Assembly: GCF_051216895.1 (NCBI RefSeq)
Contig: NZ_JBPKAO010000010.1
Location: forward strand, 62,001-126,000
Length of the DNA: 64,000 nucleotides
Source of the DNA: Aquipuribacter sp051216895
GTDB taxonomy: Bacteria > Actinomycetota > Actinomycetes > Actinomycetales > JBBAYJ01
Direction: 5' to 3'
In this document: in pieces, positions 63,267 through 64,000 of the stretch
How the letters are laid out: each line of letters starts with the position of its first letter
Position numbering within the stretch: position 1 is the stretch's first letter
Program-made: the position numbers and the translations under genes
Notes under the pieces: generated by a model
Databases searched by the model: none
What the model was told of the DNA's origin: nothing
Seen by the model: only the letters and a program-made list of their open reading frames with translations

Positions 63267-63997
63267 GCGCCGCCGGTCCCACCCCGACGGGCGAGGTCGT
63301 CCTGGAGCTGCGCGACGTGTCGAAGGAGTACCTCACGGACCCGCCCACCCGCGTCCTGCGGGGGATCGACCTGCAGGTCGGGCGGGGCGAGCTCGTCGCC
63401 GTGGTCGGCCCGTCCGGGTCCGGCAAGTCGACCCTGCTCAACATCGTCGGCACCCTCGACCGCCCCACCACCGGCACGGTCATGCTGGCCGGCCACGACG
63501 TCTCGGCGATGTCCGACGCCGAGCTGTCGGCGTTGCGGGCGCACGAGATCGGCTTCGTGTTCCAGCAGTTCTTCCTGCTGTCGGGTCGGACGTCGGTGGA
63601 GAACGTCTCCGACGGCCTGCTCTACAGCGGCCTGGCCCGGGTCCGTCGGCTGGCCCTGGCCCGGGAGGCCATGGCCAGGGTGGGCCTGTCCCACCGCGTC
63701 GACCACAACCCGGAGAAGCTGTCGGGAGGCGAGCGGCAACGGGTCGCCATCGCCCGCGCGCTCGTCGGCCGTCCGTCGGTGGTGCTCGCCGACGAACCCA
63801 CCGGCAACCTCGACTCCCGTTCCGGTCAGGCCGTCATGGAGCTGCTCCACGAGCTGCACGGGGAGGGCGCCACGATCCTGGTCATCACCCACGACCCGGA
63901 CATCGCCGCGAGCCTGCCGCGCCAGGTCGCGGTCCGAGACGGCCGCATCGAGCTCGACACCACCCGGCCGCGACGCTCGACGGGGGTGCCGGCGTGA
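63263..63997 (+). CDS. ABC transporter ATP-binding protein, MacB/LolD-type
   Basis: A 244-residue ATPase: Walker A VGPSGSGKSTLLNIVG (about residues 45-60), Q-loop FVFQQFFLLSGRTSVENV, signature LSGGERQRVAIARAL, Walker B VVLADEPTGNLDS and switch His in LVITHDPDIA. The MacB/LolD style with a membrane-fusion partner suggests export of a lipophilic molecule or envelope component. ATG start overlaps the previous stop by 4 bp and the stop overlaps the next GTG. Confidence 0.94.
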   Translation: MSAAGPTPTGEVVLELRDVSKEYLTDPPTRVLRGIDLQVGRGELVAVVGPSGSGKSTLLNIVGTLDRPTTGTVMLAGHDVSAMSDAELSALRAHEIGFVFQQFFLLSGRTSVENVSDGLLYSGLARVRRLALAREAMARVGLSHRVDHNPEKLSGGERQRVAIARALVGRPSVVLADEPTGNLDSRSGQAVMELLHELHGEGATILVITHDPDIAASLPRQVAVRDGRIELDTTRPRRSTGVPA

Positions 63998-64000
63998 GCG
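63994..64000 (+). CDS. Start of a further gene, probably the ABC permease (cut by window end)
   Basis: A GTG overlaps the stop codon of the ATPase (GTGA), the same coupling as the three genes before. Only GTG AGC G is visible. By operon logic this should be the MacB/FtsX-like permease, but no sequence supports that yet. Confidence 0.45.

Overview
This is chromosomal DNA of a very GC-rich actinobacterium (GTG starts are frequent, 4-8 bp start/stop overlaps are common, and there are no phage, transposon, tRNA, rRNA or CRISPR signals). Actinobacterial markers include a PriA without helicase motifs, a DUF3000 protein, a WhiI-type atypical response regulator, the coproporphyrin heme route (hemE, hemY/cgoX, hemQ/chdC) and a treX-treY-treZ operon. 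Genus cannot be fixed from the window; a Micrococcales/Kineosporiales-like or related actinomycete is my inference.

Layout. 1-7.9 kb: forward housekeeping run metK, priA, def, fmt, rsmB, rpe and a small conserved protein (SAM synthesis, replication restart, N-formyl-Met handling, 16S rRNA methylation, pentose phosphate). 8-10 kb: dxs, overlapped at its 3' end by a convergent unknown gene. 11-16 kb: reverse fadA-fadB (beta-oxidation) with a 16-bp palindrome upstream, then rnd. 16-19 kb: an ABC exporter-like pair and a Crp/Fnr regulator, apparently inserted into a conserved block. 19-24 kb: whiI-like gene, DUF3000, then forward hemE-hemY-hemQ. 24-30 kb: elaA, msrB, a membrane-anchored hydrolase, an unusual array of five 55-bp hairpins, a RibD-type reductase, sufE, sseA, zapE. 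30-41 kb: PRC-barrel stress protein, trehalose-from-glycogen operon treX-treY-treZ, aidB-like gene, luciferase-like oxidoreductase. 41-48 kb: large unknown membrane protein, a rifampicin monooxygenase homologue behind a perfect dyad that fits the rifamycin-associated element, an undescribed two-gene unit (FPDL-repeat protein plus 3-TM membrane protein), a SpoIIE-type phosphatase and a hydrolase. 48-58.7 kb: an arabinoside/galactoside utilisation locus (secreted GH43, LacI regulator, GH51, sugar ABC importer without its own ATPase, GH43 lipoprotein, galT) with matching LacI-like operators at three promoters. 58.7-64 kb: RsbW-like kinase, an MprAB-like two-component system, and a divergent efflux-type operon (lipoprotein, membrane-fusion protein, ABC ATPase, start of the permease).

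How they work together. The LacI locus reads as one regulon: extracellular enzymes release arabinose/galactose oligomers, the SBP and two permeases import them (energised by an ATPase encoded elsewhere), GH51 trims arabinose inside the cell and GalT feeds galactose to the Leloir pathway. The two-component system is divergent from, and probably controls, the envelope/efflux operon through a nested dyad between them. The most interesting items are the hairpin array at 26.36-27.03 kb, the dyad plus rox at 44.8 kb, and the FPDL/3-TM gene pair at 45-46 kb.
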